NCBI GenBank assembly: GCA_030066015.1 | Contig: JASJCL010000010.1 | Span: forward strand, 1-64,000 | DNA: 64,000 nt | Source of the DNA: Desulfosarcinaceae bacterium | GTDB taxonomy: Bacteria > Desulfobacterota > Desulfobacteria > Desulfobacterales > Desulfosarcinaceae | Reading direction: 5' to 3' | Part shown: in pieces, positions 35,607 through 44,130 of the stretch | How positions within the stretch are numbered: the first letter of the stretch is position 1 | How the letters are laid out: every line of letters starts with the position of its first letter | Notes under the pieces: model-generated | What the model was told of the DNA's origin: nothing | Databases searched by the model: none | What the model saw: the letters and a program-made list of their open reading frames with translations, nothing else | Position numbers and translations under genes: made by a program

Positions 35607-35642
35607 ACATTACTTATTTTTAAAATATATTTTTAGTAATGT
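35607..35642. repeat. AT-rich inverted repeat upstream of hsp20
   Basis: ACATTACT (35607-35614) and AGTAATGT (35635-35642) form a perfect 8-bp inverted repeat around a 20-nt AT-only centre. It ends 23 bp before the TTGACA of the hsp20 promoter. It could act as an operator or as an UP-like element. It could also serve as the end hairpin of the dsrE-like transcript, but it lacks GC pairs. Confidence 0.45.
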
Positions 35643-35665
35643 TATCTAAATTATAATTTAGGATA

Positions 35666-35706
35666 TTGACACATCATTTATTACGCTTAACTTCCGTCTA
35701 ATGATA
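35666..35706 (+). promoter_or_regulatory. hsp20 upstream element shared with dnaK
   Basis: TTGACA (35666-35671), three bases, CATTTATT (35675-35682), 16 bases, TAATGATA (35699-35706). The three blocks repeat those before dnaK, with one base less in the second spacer. This points to common control of the two chaperone genes. Confidence 0.55.
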
Positions 35707-35739
35707 ATGCGAACCACAACAGCAAGCGGAGGTAATCCC

Positions 35740-36183
35740 ATGAATCTGATGATCAGAAGACCGAACAGAGCTCGCTGGGCGATGACCCGCCCGATGGACA
35801 GAGTGTTCGACGACTTTTTCGCACCGTTCTTTAATGAGAGCTGGCTTGCCAAGGAAACCCAGTGGCAGCCGATGGTCGACGTCGTCGAAGAGGAGGCCCA
35901 GTTCCGTGTGAATGCAGAACTGCCGGGCATCGACAAGAAAGATATCCACGTGGACGTCAAAAACAACGTCCTCACCCTGCGGGGCGAGCGTTCCGAGGAG
36001 AAGCGCGATGAGACCGGCCACTATTATCGCCGCGAGCGTCGCTTCGGGAGCTTCACCCGACGCTTCAACTTGCCGGAAAACGTGGACCCGGAGGCCATCA
36101 CGGCGGATTACAAAAACGGGGTCCTGAGCATCACCATCCCCAAACCGGAAAAATCGGTTCCCAAAGAGATCACGGTACACTGA
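35740..36183 (+). CDS. Hsp20 small heat-shock protein
   Basis: Protein of 147 aa with an alpha-crystallin domain (about 40-140). It shows QWQPMVDVVEEEAQFRVNAE, LPGIDKKDIHVDVKNNVLTL and RRFNLPENVDPEAITADYKNGVL, ending in an ITIPKPE tail that resembles the I-x-I anchor. Small heat-shock proteins hold unfolded proteins until DnaK can refold them. GGAGG lies about nine bases before the ATG at 35740. The M48 protease gene follows after 101 bp in the same direction, suggesting a proteostasis operon. Confidence 0.95.
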   Translation: MNLMIRRPNRARWAMTRPMDRVFDDFFAPFFNESWLAKETQWQPMVDVVEEEAQFRVNAELPGIDKKDIHVDVKNNVLTLRGERSEEKRDETGHYYRRERRFGSFTRRFNLPENVDPEAITADYKNGVLSITIPKPEKSVPKEITVH

Positions 36184-36284
36184 TGCCGCCTTGGCGGATC
36201 CATTGACCGCGGTGTCCGCCCAATGGGGCGGATACCGCGGCCGGCCTCGGGAAGCAGCCGGTGCCCTTCGAAAGGAGTCGGAAG

Positions 36285-37181
36285 ATGAACCATGAGCGCC
36301 TCAACCAATATCGGCAAACCGCCAACCTGCACTCCCTGCTGCTGGTCGCTGCACTGGCCGGGCTCCTGGCGGTGGTTGGCTACTTGCTGGGGGGCATGCC
36401 CATCGCCCTGACGGCAGCGCTTGGGGTGGGACTGCTCTATCTGCTGAATCCCCGCATGGCGCCCTGGTTGCTGCTGAAATCGTTTCGGGCCTATCCACTG
36501 CGGCGCGGCGAAGCAGCCTGGTTAGACCAGGCCGTGGACACGCTGACGGCAAGGGCTGGCCTTCCGCACCGACCGAGGCTGTTCCTCCTGCCCCATGACG
36601 CGCCAACCGCATTTACCATGGGAGAGGGCGCGTCCGCCGTGGTCGCTCTGTCCCAGGGCTTGCTGCGGCTCCTCAGCCCCCGGGAGGTAACGGGTGTCCT
36701 GGCGCATGAACTCAGTCATATCCGCCATCAGGACACCCACCTGATGGGCTTTGCCCACACCCTGGCGCAGATGACGGGCATCCTCTCATCCGTTGGTCAG
36801 ATGCTGCTGCTGATCAGCCTGCCCCTTCTCTTGACGACCGGAAGGGGGGTCAACCTGCTGGCGCTGGCGCTTCTGATCTTGGCGCCCCAACTGAGCGGAC
36901 TGCTGCACCTGGCCCTCTCCCGGGCGCGTGAGTACAGCGCGGACATGCGCGCTGCCGAGTTGCTCGGATCCCCGGGTCCGCTGGCGGATGCGCTCCACCG
37001 GCTGGACCGGTATGCGCGGCATATGCGCCACAACTTCCCCTGGTTCTTGAGCCCGAGGCGCGAGCCGGTCTCCTGGCTCAGCACCCATCCGCCGACAGCG
37101 GAGCGCATTCGCCGTCTCCTGCAGACGGCCCCCCGCGACCCCTGGCAAGGCGCCGTGGTTCGCTGGCGAAAGAGCTACTGA
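36285..37181 (+). CDS. M48-family membrane metalloprotease (HtpX-like)
   Basis: Protein of about 298 aa. Two N-terminal membrane segments (about 17-60) are followed by the zinc-protease motif HELSHIRHQD (about 147-156) and the third ligand in REYSADMRAAELL (about 217). Two more hydrophobic segments lie between them (about 175-210). M48 proteases such as HtpX degrade damaged membrane proteins. AAGGAG lies about eight bases before the ATG at 36285. It follows hsp20, so heat or envelope stress control is likely. HtpX versus another M48B subgroup cannot be decided here. Confidence 0.9.
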   Translation: MNHERLNQYRQTANLHSLLLVAALAGLLAVVGYLLGGMPIALTAALGVGLLYLLNPRMAPWLLLKSFRAYPLRRGEAAWLDQAVDTLTARAGLPHRPRLFLLPHDAPTAFTMGEGASAVVALSQGLLRLLSPREVTGVLAHELSHIRHQDTHLMGFAHTLAQMTGILSSVGQMLLLISLPLLLTTGRGVNLLALALLILAPQLSGLLHLALSRAREYSADMRAAELLGSPGPLADALHRLDRYARHMRHNFPWFLSPRREPVSWLSTHPPTAERIRRLLQTAPRDPWQGAVVRWRKSY

Positions 37182-37249
37182 AATCGGCAAGCGCACCCCA
37201 TGCGGCGAGCGGTGGCGTGATGGCCATCGGGGACCGTCTCCCGCCCGAC

Positions 37250-38086
37250 CTATCCCTCCAGCACCGACCCCACCGAACCGAAGAAGAACCGCTCCCCCAG
37301 TGCGCTATGCAGCCTGGCGGCGTTGACGAACCCAGTGCAATGGGAAACGCCGATTTTTTGGATATCGTAGCGGTCGATGGCAGCCAGGATGGCGTCCATG
37401 TGGCGAGATGGGGAAAAGCCCAGGTGGGTTCCGCCGATAATGGCGTAGACCCGCTCCTGGCCCATGGTGGCGGTGGCGTGGTCGAGAATGTTGACCAGGC
37501 CGGCGTGGGCGCACCCCAGGATGACGATGAGGCCCTTTGCGCTCTCAACGAGAAGGGAGAGATCATCGTTGAGAGGATCTGGCGTCAGGGCCTTGCCATC
37601 CGCATCCCAGCCCGTCATCTGGGGGTCCCCCTTTTCAAAGGCCGTCTTTCGGGGAACTTCACCGCTGAGGTGGATCCCCGGCCCCACCTCCGTCAGTTCT
37701 CGATGCAGGCGGAAGCGCGCTCCCAAGCCCTGGAGATAGTTGCGCCGATAGGGAATGCCGATGTCGAAGACGCGCCCCTTGCGGGTGATCTCCCGCCGTC
37801 GAAACATTTCCGGGTGGCCAAAAACGTCCACCGGTCCTCGCTGTTTGAGAACCGAGGGCAATCCGCCGCAGTGGTCATAGTGACCGTGGGAGATCATGAT
37901 GGCCCGGAGGGAGGTGAGATCTTTGTGCAGAACAGCGGCGTTGGCCATGATGCCCAGCCCCTGTCCGGTGTCGAAGAGGTAGTTGCCGTGATCGGTCTCC
38001 AGAAAACAGGCGAATCCATGCTCGCCGATTGCGCCGAAGGGGACACCCACTGAATTTTCACACAAGATGGTGGCAGTGACCTTCAT
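37250..38086 (-). CDS. MBL-fold metallohydrolase
   Basis: Protein of 278 aa with the metallo-beta-lactamase fold. The metal motif is SHGHYDHCGGL (about 66-76), further ligands are in GCAHAGLVNIL (about 190) and in GGTHLGFS (about 217). The layout resembles the group related to 7,8-dihydropterin-6-methyl-4-(beta-D-ribofuranosyl)aminobenzene-5'-phosphate synthase. That name comes from archaeal methanopterin work and may not apply here. No signal peptide. AAAGGAG lies seven bases before the ATG. Confidence 0.88.
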   Translation of the reverse strand: MKVTATILCENSVGVPFGAIGEHGFACFLETDHGNYLFDTGQGLGIMANAAVLHKDLTSLRAIMISHGHYDHCGGLPSVLKQRGPVDVFGHPEMFRRREITRKGRVFDIGIPYRRNYLQGLGARFRLHRELTEVGPGIHLSGEVPRKTAFEKGDPQMTGWDADGKALTPDPLNDDLSLLVESAKGLIVILGCAHAGLVNILDHATATMGQERVYAIIGGTHLGFSPSRHMDAILAAIDRYDIQKIGVSHCTGFVNAARLHSALGERFFFGSVGSVLEG

Positions 38087-38168
38087 GAAAGCGCTCCTTT
38101 CGTCGGTTGTGATCGGCTGTAAAGACCCTGTGCGGTGCGTAAGACCCGCTGGGGCGCAGTCGATGCGC

Positions 38169-38648
38169 TTAGGGGGGCAACTTGTTGCTGGGATCCCCCT
38201 CCGCCACCATCTGGGCCATCACCGCCAATTCGGGCGCCCGCGGCAGGATGCCGGTGAGCGTTCCCTCCACCAGAGGTCCGCCGCCACCGGCGTCTTCCCA
38301 GACCGCCGCTGCCCGTGCACGCGAGGTGCCGTCCACCGCCGTTATCGTTAAGGTGCAGGTCACCGCCTGGTTGCAGAAGACGGGTTTGCGGAAACGCAGG
38401 CAGATTTCATGCGCCAGCCAACCGATCTGCCCGCCGATCTCCGTGAGCATGCCGCCCACCAGCAGGCCGTGGCAAATGATGCGGGGAATTCCTTTGGCAT
38501 TGCAGAAACGCTGATCGAAATGGATGGGATTGTAATCGCGTGTGAGATCGGCGAACCGGTGCACTTCCGCTTCACTGAAAGCACGCGTCACGGTGAAGGT
38601 ATCGCCCACCGCCAGTCCGGACAGGGTTTTGCGTCGGATACGGCTCAC
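38169..38648 (-). CDS. MaoC-family hot-dog dehydratase
   Basis: Protein of about 159 aa with the hot-dog hydratase fold. The catalytic motif is DLTRDYNPIHFD (Asp and His, about 35-46), followed by RIICHGLLVGGML. Such proteins hydrate enoyl-CoA to (R)-3-hydroxyacyl-CoA, as PhaJ does, or serve related CoA-ester chemistry. The GTG at 38648, with GGGGAGG seven bases upstream, is preferred over the TTG at 38666. The LysE-like gene starts on the same strand upstream and ends 24 bp before this start. Confidence 0.87.
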   Translation of the reverse strand: MSRIRRKTLSGLAVGDTFTVTRAFSEAEVHRFADLTRDYNPIHFDQRFCNAKGIPRIICHGLLVGGMLTEIGGQIGWLAHEICLRFRKPVFCNQAVTCTLTITAVDGTSRARAAAVWEDAGGGGPLVEGTLTGILPRAPELAVMAQMVAEGDPSNKLPP

Positions 38649-38672
38649 CCGTGCACCTCCCCTCAAGATCCA

Positions 38673-39287
38673 TTACCCCCGTATCATCATCAGGGCCTTT
38701 TGAAACATGACACCGGCAAAGCCGATTAGAAAGAGACCCAGCAGCCGCATCAGCCAGCGATAGCCGCTGCTGGAGAGAAACCGGCGGGTCTTGCCCGTCA
38801 ACCAGGCCAGCCCCAGTTTGGAGCCCACCAGCAAGGAATAGAAGCTGATTAGAAATAGGGCCGCGACCACGACCCGCGCCGCCTGCTGCTGGATGATGAG
38901 GGGACCGCCGACGGTGGCCCAGAAGAGGTAGGGCGCCGGGTTGAGCAGATTGAGAATGACCCCCTTGCGCAGGGAGTGGGGCCTGTCGTCGGAGACGGCG
39001 GTTTCGATGGTCCGACTTTGGAAACACTCCCAGGCCAGCCACAACACATAGAGCCCGCCCAGCAGGGAGAGCACGCCCATGATGCGCTCGAAATCCGCCA
39101 GGTGGCCGAGGGCAAAGAGGGTGATGGCGATGATGGGCAGGTCGGAGAAGAGCGGACTCAGGGCCACCTTCATCCCCTCGCGGACATTGTGTCGCAGGGT
39201 TTGAGAGATCACCAGTGTCAGCATGGGCCCCGGCATAAGACCCGCCGAGAGACCCAACAGGATCCCTGCCGTCAAGGCCGTCAGCAT
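38673..39287 (-). CDS. LysE-family amino-acid exporter
   Basis: Inner-membrane protein of 204 aa with about six hydrophobic segments. It begins with the LysE/RhtB pattern GLSAGLMPGPMLTLVISQTL and includes LFSDLPIIAITLFAL and GVLSLLGGLYVLWLAWECF, with KGVILNLLNPAPYLFWATVGGP as a second family block. The substrate (basic, neutral or aromatic amino acids) cannot be told. AGGA lies eight bases before the ATG. Likely cotranscribed with the MaoC-like gene. Confidence 0.88.
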   Translation of the reverse strand: MLTALTAGILLGLSAGLMPGPMLTLVISQTLRHNVREGMKVALSPLFSDLPIIAITLFALGHLADFERIMGVLSLLGGLYVLWLAWECFQSRTIETAVSDDRPHSLRKGVILNLLNPAPYLFWATVGGPLIIQQQAARVVVAALFLISFYSLLVGSKLGLAWLTGKTRRFLSSSGYRWLMRLLGLFLIGFAGVMFQKALMMIRG

Positions 39288-39546
39288 ACGAAGCTTCCTA
39301 ACATTAAAGGATAAACGGACGAAGAGCAGCCGGCCGGCTATTGCTTCGCGGGACCGCCTGTTGTACTATTGACGCTTAAGAAACGGCGTTGTGCGCCGCC
39401 CTGCCGCCGACAACGCCCCCGCACGCGGCGGCCCCCGGCCAATTCAAGCCTAATTCGCCACCAATAACAGAGGCCAGCACGGTTGAGCAAGCATCTCCCT
39501 CAGCAACCTGGGCCTTACCCCGGACGACCAGAGGAGGTCACAGACC

Positions 39547-40218
39547 ATGTACGTCGGCACCGTCATGCATACCGAATTGATCACCGTTCCGCCCGATCTG
39601 AGCTTCGTCAAGGCCGCCAAACTCACCAAGGAGAAGGGGATTGACCATCTGCTGGTGGTCGATGCCAAAGGAGATCTGCTGGGCATCGTATCGGACCGCG
39701 ATCTCAAGCAGAGCTGGGCCTCTCCGGCCACCAGCCTGAGTGCCCATGAGCTCAACTACCTGCTCGATCAACTCACCGTGGAGATGATCATGGCCAAAAA
39801 GCTGATCACGGTGACGCCGGACATGACCATCGAGCGGGCGGCTCAGACCATGCGTGAAAACCGCATCAACGCCCTTCCCGTGATGCAGGAGGACAAACTG
39901 GTGGGGCTGATCACCAGCCGGGATGTCATGGATATCCTTTTGGACGCCATCGGCATCGGCACGGACAGCTTCCGCTTTACGATCCTGGCCAAGGATCGCA
40001 TCGGCTTCGTGGCGGAGGTGGCCCGCCTGCTCAACGAAGCGGAGATCAGCATCCGCAGCATCATGGCCTGGCCGGAGAAAGCCCTTCCGGGCACCTACCA
40101 CATCGTCATGCGGGTGGGTGCTGACGTGGGCGAACGGGCCGTCGAGGTCCTTCGCGACGGTGGGTTCAAAGTGTTCACCGAGCATACCGAGGATCTAACC
40201 CCCTACCTGCCGCGTTGA
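39547..40218 (+). CDS. CBS-pair and ACT-domain protein (AcuB-like)
   Basis: Protein of 223 aa with two CBS motifs, VMHTELITVPPDLSFVKAA (about 6-24) and MIMAKKLITVTPDMTIERAA (about 80-100), the second continuing into GLITSRDVMDILL. An ACT domain follows (about 140-215) with TILAKDRIGFVAEVARLLNE. CBS pairs bind adenine nucleotides and ACT domains bind amino acids, so this is likely a metabolic sensor. It resembles AcuB, but no acetoin genes are near. AGAGGAGG precedes the ATG by nine bases. Confidence 0.88.
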   Translation: MYVGTVMHTELITVPPDLSFVKAAKLTKEKGIDHLLVVDAKGDLLGIVSDRDLKQSWASPATSLSAHELNYLLDQLTVEMIMAKKLITVTPDMTIERAAQTMRENRINALPVMQEDKLVGLITSRDVMDILLDAIGIGTDSFRFTILAKDRIGFVAEVARLLNEAEISIRSIMAWPEKALPGTYHIVMRVGADVGERAVEVLRDGGFKVFTEHTEDLTPYLPR

Positions 40219-40317
40219 CGCCGCGGCGGTGAAGCCACCACCGAAGCATCGTCACACCCCCAAACACGAAGCACCGGACGGGGATCACCGGCCGGGCTGA
40301 TGGGCGGCAATCCCCGC

Positions 40318-40338
40318 GGCCGCTCTTGGTGAGCGGCC
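40318..40338 (+). terminator. Hairpin downstream of the CBS-ACT gene
   Basis: GGCCGCTC (40318-40325) pairs perfectly with GAGCGGCC (40331-40338) around TTGGT. No T tract follows, so it is a weak terminator candidate. Confidence 0.4.
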
Positions 40339-40656
40339 CATTGAGGGTCAGATCATCCCGAAGGGTCCCCTGGGGTCCGGTGGTTCGTCACGCTCGCCGT
40401 CAGATGGGGCACGGTTGCGCATCGCGGGGAGAGCGCCATTCGCCCCCCGCCACACCAACGGGCGGTCCTGGCGGGACAGCCGCGGCCGCTGCTCTCCTTC
40501 GTCAGGCGGGATCCAAGGACCGGACGACGGGTCCCTCAGCCGCCCGCCTCTGCAGAGCCGCTTCCGACAGCGGTGCATCGCAACCGCGGTTCATGCGCCC
40601 CTTGCCTTCCAACATAAACAGATCGATGGTGCGTCGGCGGAGGACGGCACATTTTT

Positions 40657-40685
40657 TTGACAATCCCGACCATGGCGCTTATGCT
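40657..40685 (+). promoter_or_regulatory. Candidate promoter for the HD-GYP response regulator
   Basis: TTGACA (40657-40662) and TATGCT (40680-40685) with 17 bp between them. Transcription would start near 40692, about 95 nt before the start codon. Confidence 0.55.
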
Positions 40686-40785
40686 CATACGACCAGCGCA
40701 ACTTCCGTTACACCCGCAACTGGTTCCGGGGCCAACGGCTTCATAAGCAAGCCGCTTCCATATTGTTCGCGTGAGTGAGACCCAG

Positions 40786-41850
40786 ATGGAGAACGATGTC
40801 CGTAAAGACGAGGTGCAGATTCTGATCGTCGATGACGATGATGCGATCAGAGACGTTCTGCTGCATGGCATCCGCCACATCGGTATCGACTGCTACGCCG
40901 CGGAAAGCGGTTTGGCGGCGCTCGAGATTCTCCAGCGCCATGAGATCGATATCGTCGTTTCGGACATCAATATGCCAGGAATGAACGGCCTTGAGCTGAC
41001 GCAGCAGATCAAGGCGCAGTACGATTGTGATGTGATGATCATGACGGGGTTCGTGGGCACGTTCACCTACGAGGAGATCATTGGCAGGGGTGCCAGCGAC
41101 TTCATCCAGAAACCCATTCGCATCCCGGAGTTTATCGCCCGCATCAAGCGCATCATCGCCGAACGCGACACCCGGGATGAACGCAACCAGGCGCTCACCG
41201 AAATTCAGCGCAATCTGGGAAAGTTCAAGCGCGCCATGGACGGCATCGTCCAGGCCATGTCGCTCACCGTCGAGTTCCGCGACCCTTATACCGCGGGCCA
41301 CCAAGAACGGGTGGCCCAATTGGCCTGTGCGATCGCCGCCCATATGGGCCTGCCCCAGGATCGTATCAATGGGTTACGCATGGCGGCCATTATCCATGAC
41401 CTGGGCAAGATCACCATTCCGGCCGAAATTCTATGTAAGCCCGGCAAGCTGCTGCCCCTTGAGTACGAGCTGATCAAGAACCACGTCCAGGCCGGCTACG
41501 ACATCCTGAAAAAGATCGAATTTCCCTGGCCGCTGGCGGACATTATCTACCAGCACCACGAACGCCTGGACGGCTCCGGATATCCCAATGGAGTCGAAGG
41601 GGAGCAGATTCATCTGGAAGCGCGCATCATTGCCGTTTCAGACGTTTTCGAAACCATCGCCAGCCATCGCCCCTACCGGCCGTCCCTCGGCATCAACAGC
41701 GCGGTCGAAGAGATCCGGGCCAATATGGGCCGTCTTTACGATCCCGTGGTGGCCGAGGCCTGTCTGCATGTTGTCGAAGAGGAGGGCTTCTCCTTCGGCA
41801 AACGCAAATCACCCGCCAAGCCACCCACTCACAGCGTCAAGGCCTTGTAG
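40786..41850 (+). CDS. Response regulator with HD-GYP domain (probable c-di-GMP phosphodiesterase)
   Basis: Protein of about 354 aa. The N-terminal receiver domain has the acidic DDDD cluster (16-19), phosphoacceptor Asp60 in VVSDINMPG, and the conserved Lys in FIQKPIR. The HD-GYP domain follows (about 150-330) with the metal-binding IIHDLGKITIP, later His ligands, and HHERLDGSGYPNGV, which keeps the GYP signature. Such proteins hydrolyse cyclic di-GMP under control of a sensor kinase. A GTG at 40771 would add five residues. The histidine kinase 229 bp downstream may be its partner. Confidence 0.92.
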   Translation: MENDVRKDEVQILIVDDDDAIRDVLLHGIRHIGIDCYAAESGLAALEILQRHEIDIVVSDINMPGMNGLELTQQIKAQYDCDVMIMTGFVGTFTYEEIIGRGASDFIQKPIRIPEFIARIKRIIAERDTRDERNQALTEIQRNLGKFKRAMDGIVQAMSLTVEFRDPYTAGHQERVAQLACAIAAHMGLPQDRINGLRMAAIIHDLGKITIPAEILCKPGKLLPLEYELIKNHVQAGYDILKKIEFPWPLADIIYQHHERLDGSGYPNGVEGEQIHLEARIIAVSDVFETIASHRPYRPSLGINSAVEEIRANMGRLYDPVVAEACLHVVEEEGFSFGKRKSPAKPPTHSVKAL

Positions 41851-42078
41851 GTGGTTAGGCCACCTTCCCCGCCGCAGATGAATCCACAGTAAGCGTGACC
41901 CTTGGGCCACCGGCAACCCGGCCAATCGCCCCACCTCTCTCCAATCGGGGTGAAGGAGCGGCCGCCCGCCCCGCAGTGGTGATCAAATTTGACATGCCCA
42001 GGCGAGTCGACTATAGGATTTGGGTGGTGCTCTTTTTTTGATTTCTGACAACGCTACTGCACTTGGAGATGTGTATCA

Positions 42079-42954
42079 GTGAAAGTTGCTGTTCAGAAAC
42101 CCGCACTCACCACCCTGATCCGCATCACCTTGATGCTGGCCATGACCGTCTCGGCCGTGATCTTCAGCCTGAAATGGTTCTCCGCGGACCTCCTGCCCGC
42201 CATTGTGACGGTCCTCCCCATCGCCCTCCTCTGGGGGTGGGCCGAATACCGCCTCTTCCGGCTCAAACAATCGGCACAGCATCGGTTCGAGGAGATGCGA
42301 ATGCTCACCGGCAGTCTTGCCCATGATCTGCGGACCCCGCTGTGTTCAGCGATGAACGCCGTGGGCAATCTGCGGGAAGCGACCCATCGGCACCCCGACG
42401 ATCCCGCACGGGTCGAGCGCGCCTTCGCTGCCGCTGAAAAAAGCCTCCAGCGCTGTCACCACTTGATCACGGCCGTGCTCGATTACAGCCGCAACGGCCG
42501 GCACCACCTGCAGCCGGTCTGGATCGACCCCTGGCTGGAAAAAATGGTGTCGGAGTTCCCCCTGCCGACCGAAATCCACCTGGCTACCCACTTCCAGGCC
42601 CGGGCGCAGGTGGCGGCGGCGCCCAGCCAATTGCGACGCGCCGTGCACAACCTGATGGAGAATGCGACCCAGGCGATGATGGCCACGCAAGCGCCCCGAT
42701 CGGGACATCGCTTGGAACTGACCAGTCATGTCCGCCGGCGGCGGGTCGAAATCTGTGTCAAAGACACTGGACCGGGCATCCCCACCGAGGACCGGAAAAG
42801 GATCTTTCGGCCCCTTTTTACCGGCAGGAAAGATGGTGTGGGTCTTGGTCTGGCCATCGCTCAGGATGTGGCCCGTCAGCACGAGGGTGGCCTGCATCTC
42901 GACAGCCCCTCGGGCGAGGGTGCCTGCTTTCGACTGACGCTGCCGGTGAAATAG
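42079..42954 (+). CDS. Sensor histidine kinase
   Basis: Protein of 291 aa. Two N-terminal membrane segments (about 12-31 and 38-55) enclose almost no periplasmic loop, so it probably senses from the membrane or cytoplasm. The H box is SLAHDLRTPLCSAM with His82. The ATPase has the N box NLMENATQAM, G1 DTGPGIP and G2 GVGLGLAI. Start is a GTG at 42079. It lies downstream of the HD-GYP response regulator in the same direction, and that protein is the obvious candidate target. Confidence 0.92.
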   Translation: MKVAVQKPALTTLIRITLMLAMTVSAVIFSLKWFSADLLPAIVTVLPIALLWGWAEYRLFRLKQSAQHRFEEMRMLTGSLAHDLRTPLCSAMNAVGNLREATHRHPDDPARVERAFAAAEKSLQRCHHLITAVLDYSRNGRHHLQPVWIDPWLEKMVSEFPLPTEIHLATHFQARAQVAAAPSQLRRAVHNLMENATQAMMATQAPRSGHRLELTSHVRRRRVEICVKDTGPGIPTEDRKRIFRPLFTGRKDGVGLGLAIAQDVARQHEGGLHLDSPSGEGACFRLTLPVK

Positions 42955-43006
42955 GGTAGCGGACACACCTCCATGGCCCTATCCGGTCGGGTACAGAAAA
43001 GCGCCC

Positions 43007-43804
43007 TCATCCCCGTGACATGGCGTGCGCCCTGCGTTTGAGAGCCTCCCACACAGCGGCCCCTGCGAGGGTCTCCCCATCCTCTCCGGCGTTGTCAATG
43101 ATGGCGTGCAGCATCTCTTGGCGATCCGCGTCCCGACTGCGCACCTGCGTCTCGCTGAGACAGAGGGTGTTGTGGATCAAGCTGTAGATCACCACCGGTG
43201 ACAACACCGTCTCGTTGACGGCCTTGGCAAGACGGCGCCCCCAAATGCGATGATGGGAGAGCTGCAGCGCCTTGGGCGCCGGCGGCCATTCGAGAATCTC
43301 CATGAAAATGGTCAGGATCTCCACGATCCCGTCGGCGTAGGCGTTTTCGAACGCGGCGTTGCCATCCGCCACCAGGCCATCCAAATCAGCGCTGGTGAAG
43401 GAGAGATCAAGCGCCGCCACCAGCTCCGCATGCAGGCCATCGGCGGTTTCCCGGCCACGGCTGATGACGACATCTTTATCATTGAGGATTTTGATGGCGT
43501 TGCGGATGCTGACCATCTCTTTGACCGTTGGACTTTTGCGCAGGGCCACGTCTTCCGGTGTGGTTTTGTAGACCTTGAGCTCATTGTCCAACAGCAAAAT
43601 GGCCGGCGGGTCCCCACTATCCGGCTTGATGTAGAGCTCCAGATCGCGGACGGTGGCGGGCGCATAGCCAGTGTATTTGAGCAGACGGGTCATGGCCTCC
43701 TTGTCCAGGCGGCGACCACTGTCAGGCGGACCCAAGGAGTTGACGATGGTGGTGTGCAACTGGTCGAAACGGATCTTCTGAAGGATATTCTCTTTGAAGC
43801 CCAT
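43007..43804 (-). CDS. Conserved-looking hypothetical protein
   Basis: Protein of 265 aa that I do not recognise. It has no signal peptide or membrane segment. Coding is credible: one clean frame, balanced composition, and GAGAGG upstream of the ATG. It starts MGFKENILQKIRFDQL, has LKYTGYAPATVRDLELYI near 40, an ILLLDNELKVYKT stretch, and a Leu-rich C-terminal half with VIYSLIHNTLCLSETQV. The style suggests a soluble helical protein. It is convergent with the histidine kinase and divergent from citrate synthase. Confidence 0.6.
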   Translation of the reverse strand: MGFKENILQKIRFDQLHTTIVNSLGPPDSGRRLDKEAMTRLLKYTGYAPATVRDLELYIKPDSGDPPAILLLDNELKVYKTTPEDVALRKSPTVKEMVSIRNAIKILNDKDVVISRGRETADGLHAELVAALDLSFTSADLDGLVADGNAAFENAYADGIVEILTIFMEILEWPPAPKALQLSHHRIWGRRLAKAVNETVLSPVVIYSLIHNTLCLSETQVRSRDADRQEMLHAIIDNAGEDGETLAGAAVWEALKRRAHAMSRG

Positions 43805-44130
43805 TGTACCTCTCCTCTACTGACGCAGGCCCCCCTGGTTGGCGCCACTGAGGGGGGCAGCTCGTTTTATCCCGCCGGGCACGCTCCAGATCGCTTCAAT
43901 CAGGTGGCTGACCGGGTGCGGGGCCTGGCAGGAGAATATGTAACATATTGCATTTTTAGATTTTTTACGCAAGGTTGACCCAGATGCTTTTTTAAGTTAG
44001 CATCCTGCACTGCAGGTTTTTGCGATGCACCATATTCCTCCCACCTGAGTATCGCGGCAGCCACTCCAGGGTACCTCCCATTTCACATCGTCAGAGGCGC
44101 ACCCGCATCTGGTTCTGAAAGGAAGACCAA
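43805..44130. other. 326-bp divergent region before citrate synthase
   Basis: This gap separates the hypothetical gene from gltA. It contains the candidate gltA promoter at 43975-44003 and an AT-rich stretch (43935-43970). I saw nothing else. Confidence 0.5.
43975..44003 (+). promoter_or_regulatory. Candidate gltA promoter
   Basis: TTGACC (43975-43980) and TAGCAT (43998-44003) are 17 bp apart. ATGCT and AGCAT (43984-43988 and 43999-44003) form a small dyad over the spacer. The leader would be about 120 nt. Confidence 0.5.

Larger units (their letters stand above)
40219..40785. other. 567-bp intergenic region before the HD-GYP gene
   Basis: Apart from the hairpin at 40318-40338 and a candidate promoter at 40657-40685, the region shows no recognised gene. 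Open frames exist in it, but they have no family similarity, no ribosome-binding site and high Arg and Pro content typical of GC-rich noncoding DNA. Confidence 0.5.

Noticed and set aside
40326..40778. 150-codon frame in the gap before the HD-GYP gene
   Set aside because: Arg- and Pro-rich, no ribosome-binding site, no family similarity, and it overlaps the candidate promoter.
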